Part shown: positions 5,888-6,051 of the stretch, one piece after another
How the letters are laid out: every line of letters begins with the position of its first letter
Position numbering within the stretch: the stretch's first letter is position 1
NCBI GenBank assembly: GCA_947165195.1
Contig: CAMUZJ010000063.1
Location: forward strand, 1 to 6,051
Length of the DNA: 6,051 nt
Direction: 5' to 3'
Origin: an uncultured Bacillota bacterium
GTDB taxonomy: Bacteria > Bacillota_I > Bacilli_A > RF39 > UBA660
The notes under the pieces: model-generated
Told to the model about the DNA's origin: nothing
The model's database searches: none
Seen by the model: only the letters and a program-made list of their open reading frames with translations
Made by a program: the position numbers and the translations under genes

Positions 5888-6051
5888 ATGTATTCAACTG
5901 TTTGTTTAATTGGAAGTACAAAATATGAAGAATTATTTAGAGAGTTAGAAGTACAACTATCAATTGCTGGATATTTAGTATTTTCACCTCTAGTATACAA
6001 TCAATCAGGTACTAATCCAGAATGTGGAGAAGAAGTAAAAAAGATATTAGA
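5888..6051 (+). CDS. Nucleoside 2-deoxyribosyltransferase-like protein, N-terminal fragment
   Basis: The frame stays open to the window edge, giving 54 residues that begin MYSTVCLIGSTKYEELF. A hydrophobic strand followed by GST, then an amphipathic helix (ELFRELEVQLSIAGY) and a second strand (LVFSPLVYNQSG), is the opening seen in nucleoside 2-deoxyribosyltransferase-like Rossmann-type proteins, where the CxxGSTK/R segment forms the nucleotide-binding loop. The later acidic catalytic residues lie beyond the window, so enzymatic competence cannot be judged. The ATG directly follows the TAA of the upstream gene, with AAGGGGA (5874-5880) as Shine-Dalgarno 7 bases before it, so it is translationally linked to that gene. 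Family members may act in nucleotide salvage or be uncharacterised relatives. Confidence 0.6.
   Translation, partial: MYSTVCLIGSTKYEELFRELEVQLSIAGYLVFSPLVYNQSGTNPECGEEVKKIL

Noticed and set aside
5704..6000. Minus-strand open frame spanning the end of the anchored protein gene and the start of the next
   Set aside because: It overlaps two + strand genes with good Shine-Dalgarno sites and has no family resemblance.

Overview
The window is AT-rich (about 30% GC, estimated by eye). It uses AGA, TTA and ATA codons heavily, has purine-rich Shine-Dalgarno sites and short U-tailed terminators, and all its genes run on the + strand. Together with the protein families this points to a low-GC Bacillota (Firmicutes), probably a gut Clostridia- or Bacilli-type organism; the taxonomic placement is inference. 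The five visible stop codons are TAA or TAG and tryptophan is encoded by TGG, so nothing suggests a recoded TGA.

Region 1 (1-2144) holds nearly all of a Tex-type S1 RNA-binding protein, missing only its first few codons, and ends in an intrinsic terminator that overlaps its stop codon.

Region 2 (2145-3193) is a single-gene unit with a terminator on each side. It encodes an Rpn-family PD-(D/E)XK nuclease (formerly 'putative transposase'). It has two notable properties. First, an in-frame internal ATG at 2865 has its own well-spaced Shine-Dalgarno and would give a separate 97-residue C-terminal protein. Second, that C-terminal part contains five consecutive four-residue repeats. Both match the gene-within-a-gene toxin-antitoxin, anti-phage layout reported for Escherichia coli Rpn proteins. 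The leader of the long reading frame can also fold so that its ribosome binding site is paired.

Region 3 (3192-6051) begins with a candidate promoter that overlaps the previous terminator and continues as a tightly packed four-gene operon that leaves the window. Its genes are a condensation/alcohol-acetyltransferase-like acyltransferase, an abutting zinc-ribbon plus six-helix membrane protein (DUF6320-like), a single-pass membrane-anchored extracytoplasmic protein of unknown function, and the start of a nucleoside 2-deoxyribosyltransferase-like protein. The first two look like a membrane-associated acyl-transfer pair with unknown substrate. The last two are co-transcribed by position, but their functional link is unclear.

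There is no RNA gene, CRISPR array, insertion-sequence end or attachment site that I can support, and no gene-free stretch longer than about 90 bases.
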